The notes below the pieces were generated by a model. That model saw nothing but the letters and a program-made list of their open reading frames with translations. It was not told the DNA's origin and ran no database searches. A stretch of DNA of 64,000 nucleotides, taken from the NCBI GenBank assembly GCA_963740395.1, contig CAVUEP010000013.1, forward strand, positions 11,726 through 75,725, read 5' to 3'. Of this stretch, positions 62,258 through 64,000 are shown piece by piece. The position numbers and the translations under genes are program-made. Every line of letters starts with the position of its first letter. Within the stretch, counting starts at the first letter, position 1. The DNA is from CADEEN01 sp963740395 (lineage in GTDB: Bacteria > Pseudomonadota > Gammaproteobacteria > Burkholderiales > Burkholderiaceae_C).

Positions 62258-63951
62258 CCGATATCCGTCGCACCCTGCTGTGGGTGGTCTTCACGATGTC
62301 GCTCGTCCTGTTGTGGGACGCGTGGAACAAGCATTCAGGGCAGCCCTCCATTTTCGGGCCGGCGCCGGAGCGCCCGGCTGCCGCCGCGCCGCCAATGCCC
62401 GCGCCACAGGCGTCGCAGGCGGGCGTGCCGACCGCGGTAGCGTCGGCCGTGCCCACGCCGATCGCCAGCGGAGCTGCAGCACCCTCAAGCGCCGTGCCCG
62501 TGGCTGCGGCCGGTGCCGCAGGTGACCTGGTCATTGTCTCGACCGACGTCGTCAAGGCCAGCTTCGACAGCCGTGGCGGCAATCTGGTGCGCCTTGAGTT
62601 GCTGCAATACGCTGACGCGGAGGACCGCAAGCGGTCGGTGCTGTTGTTCGAGCAGAGCGCGGAGCGCGCCTATGCGGCACAGAGCGGACTCGTGACGACG
62701 CTGCCGGGCATCACGTTGCCGAACCATTACACGCCGATGAAGCATATCCCCGGGGCGGTGTCGCTGGCCGACGGTGCCAATGAACTGCAAGTGCGCTTCG
62801 AGTCGGAAGACGCGGGCGGCATGAAGCTGTCGAAGACGTTCACGTTCAAGCGCGGCGACTACACGATTGGCGTTCGCCACGAGGCGCGGAACAACAGCGC
62901 CACGCCGGTGCCGACCCAGCTCTATCTCCAGCTTGCCCGCGACGGCAATCCGCCGCGCGGGGAGTCGTCGTTCTACTTCACGTTCACGGGGCCGGCGATC
63001 TACACCGAAGCCAAGAAGTTCGAGAAGGTCGACTTCTCGGACATCGAAAAAGGCAAGACCAGCCACGTTGTCAGCGCCAACGACGGTTGGGTGGCGATGG
63101 TGCAGCACTACTTTGCTTCGGCCTGGCTGGTGCCGACCGGCACGCCGCGCGAGTACCGCACCGCCAAGGTGTCGAACAACCTGTACTCGGTCGCCATCGT
63201 CTTGCCGCTGGGCGAGATCGAGCCCGGTGCGACGAAGACGCATGAGGCTCAGCTGTTCGCTGGGCCGCAGGAAGAGAACAGGCTCGCGGCGCTGGCGCCC
63301 GGGCTGGACCTGGTCAAGGACTACGGATGGTTCACGGTCCTGTCCAAGCCGCTGTTCTGGTTGCTGGATCAGTTGAACAGCGTGTTGCACAACTGGGGTT
63401 GGTCGATCGTCGCCCTGGTCGTGCTGCTGAAGATCGCCTTCTACTGGCTCAATGCCAGCGCCTACCGGTCGATGGCCAAGATGAAGGCCGTGGGCCCGCG
63501 CGTGGCCGACCTGCGCGAGCGCTACAAGGAAAAGCCGCAGCTGATGCAGCAGGAGATGATGCGTATCTATCGCGAGGAAAAGGTGAACCCGCTCGGCGGC
63601 TGCCTGCCGATCCTGGTGCAGATGCCGTTCTTCATTGCGCTCTACTGGGTCTTGCTGTCGTCGGTCGAGATGCGCAACGCGCCCTGGATCGGTTGGATCG
63701 TCGACCTGTCGGCAAAAGACCCGTGGTTCATCCTGCCGGTGTTGATGACCGCATCCTCGCTGTTCCAAGTCTGGCTGAACCCGACGCCACCCGATCCCAT
63801 GCAGGCGCGCATGATGTGGATGATGCCGCTCATCTTCGGCGTGATGTTCTTCTTCTTCCCGGCCGGCCTGGTGCTTTACTGGTTGACTAACACATCCTGT
63901 CGGATCGCCCAGCAATGGTTCATCAATCGGCAATTGGGCATGAACAAGTAG
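62254..63951 (+). CDS. yidC: Membrane protein insertase YidC
   Basis: A 565-residue insertase. It has the N-terminal helix (RTLLWVVFTMSLVLLWDAWN), an Ala/Pro-rich linker (about 35-90), the periplasmic beta-supersandwich P1 domain (about 95-350) and the conserved C-terminal insertase helices with NWGWSIVALVVLLKIAFYWL, GGCLPILVQMPFFIALYWVL and PAGLVLYWLTNTSCRIAQQW. Works with YidD and SecYEG. Stop at 63951; 49 bp remain in the window. Confidence 0.97.
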   Translation: MTDIRRTLLWVVFTMSLVLLWDAWNKHSGQPSIFGPAPERPAAAAPPMPAPQASQAGVPTAVASAVPTPIASGAAAPSSAVPVAAAGAAGDLVIVSTDVVKASFDSRGGNLVRLELLQYADAEDRKRSVLLFEQSAERAYAAQSGLVTTLPGITLPNHYTPMKHIPGAVSLADGANELQVRFESEDAGGMKLSKTFTFKRGDYTIGVRHEARNNSATPVPTQLYLQLARDGNPPRGESSFYFTFTGPAIYTEAKKFEKVDFSDIEKGKTSHVVSANDGWVAMVQHYFASAWLVPTGTPREYRTAKVSNNLYSVAIVLPLGEIEPGATKTHEAQLFAGPQEENRLAALAPGLDLVKDYGWFTVLSKPLFWLLDQLNSVLHNWGWSIVALVVLLKIAFYWLNASAYRSMAKMKAVGPRVADLRERYKEKPQLMQQEMMRIYREEKVNPLGGCLPILVQMPFFIALYWVLLSSVEMRNAPWIGWIVDLSAKDPWFILPVLMTASSLFQVWLNPTPPDPMQARMMWMMPLIFGVMFFFFPAGLVLYWLTNTSCRIAQQWFINRQLGMNK

Positions 63952-64000
63952 CGGTGGCTCGGCAGGGCGGCCAACGCATGAACGCCACGAATGGGGGGTA

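Noticed and set aside
63979..64000. ATG near the window end that could start the gene after yidC
   Set aside because: Only seven codons are visible with no recognisable motif; too little to call.
1..64000. CRISPR arrays, tRNA or rRNA genes, transposases or integrases
   Set aside because: None recognised on reading both strands; the only clear tandem repeat is coding (4031-4240).

Overview
This window comes from the replication-origin region of a high-GC betaproteobacterium. It is most likely Burkholderiales of the Rubrivivax/Leptothrix/Methylibium type, judged from gene order and protein character without a database search. The right end carries yidC-yidD-rnpA-rpmH facing right and dnaA-dnaN-gyrB facing left. 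A strict DnaA box lies over the dnaA promoter. mnmG (gidA) and rsmG (gidB) follow, with two parS-like sites inside mnmG. The lysE-type exporter gene and parA, which normally sit directly behind rsmG, are at the far left end (1-1.7 kb). About 36 kb of accessory DNA separates the two halves of this usually compact gid-par cluster.

Layout: 0-1.7 kb GNAT (partial), parA, LysE-family exporter. 1.8-2.9 kb proQ/finO family gene. 2.9-11.4 kb island 1: five secreted or unknown genes and a 1,104-residue STAND/BTAD regulator, ending at a displaced fragment of proQ (11.65-11.89 kb). 12-14 kb a ferritin-like/CDGSH iron-sulfur fusion. 14-17.2 kb a PII-like protein and a DUF1538 membrane protein. 17.4-23.3 kb a choline-kinase-like gene and a branched-chain-type ABC transporter whose two permease genes carry three single-base insertions. 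23.4-24 kb a secreted coiled-coil protein. 24.1-32.2 kb island 2: a displaced dnaE2 tail, a SARP/STAND regulator, a secreted toxin-like protein, a lipoprotein and a large secreted protein, ending at intact dnaE2. 32.2-37.9 kb the LexA-controlled imuA-imuB-dnaE2 mutagenesis cassette, with four single-base insertions. 38-40.6 kb rsmG and mnmG. 40.7-45.6 kb a peptide-export and LuxR locus. 45.6-55.8 kb ABC-2 exporter, peptidase, thioredoxin and glutaredoxin-like proteins, pirin, DUF427, a dienoyl-CoA reductase-like flavoenzyme and small hypotheticals. 55.8-64 kb gyrB, dnaN, dnaA, origin, rpmH, rnpA, yidD, yidC.

Two things stand out. First, islands 1 and 2 share one plan: a displaced copy of a housekeeping gene's 3' end, then a large STAND-ATPase regulator with a BTAD/SARP module reading inward, then a run of secreted or lipoprotein genes, then the intact housekeeping gene whose 3' end faces the island. 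Second, a 53-residue peptide gene missing from standard ORF calls (44115-44276) ends in VSGG-TSLPTKGW. It is translationally coupled to an HlyD adaptor and a C39-peptidase ABC exporter, beside a LuxR solo with an altered ligand pocket. This looks like a peptide export or signalling unit with an 8-residue product.
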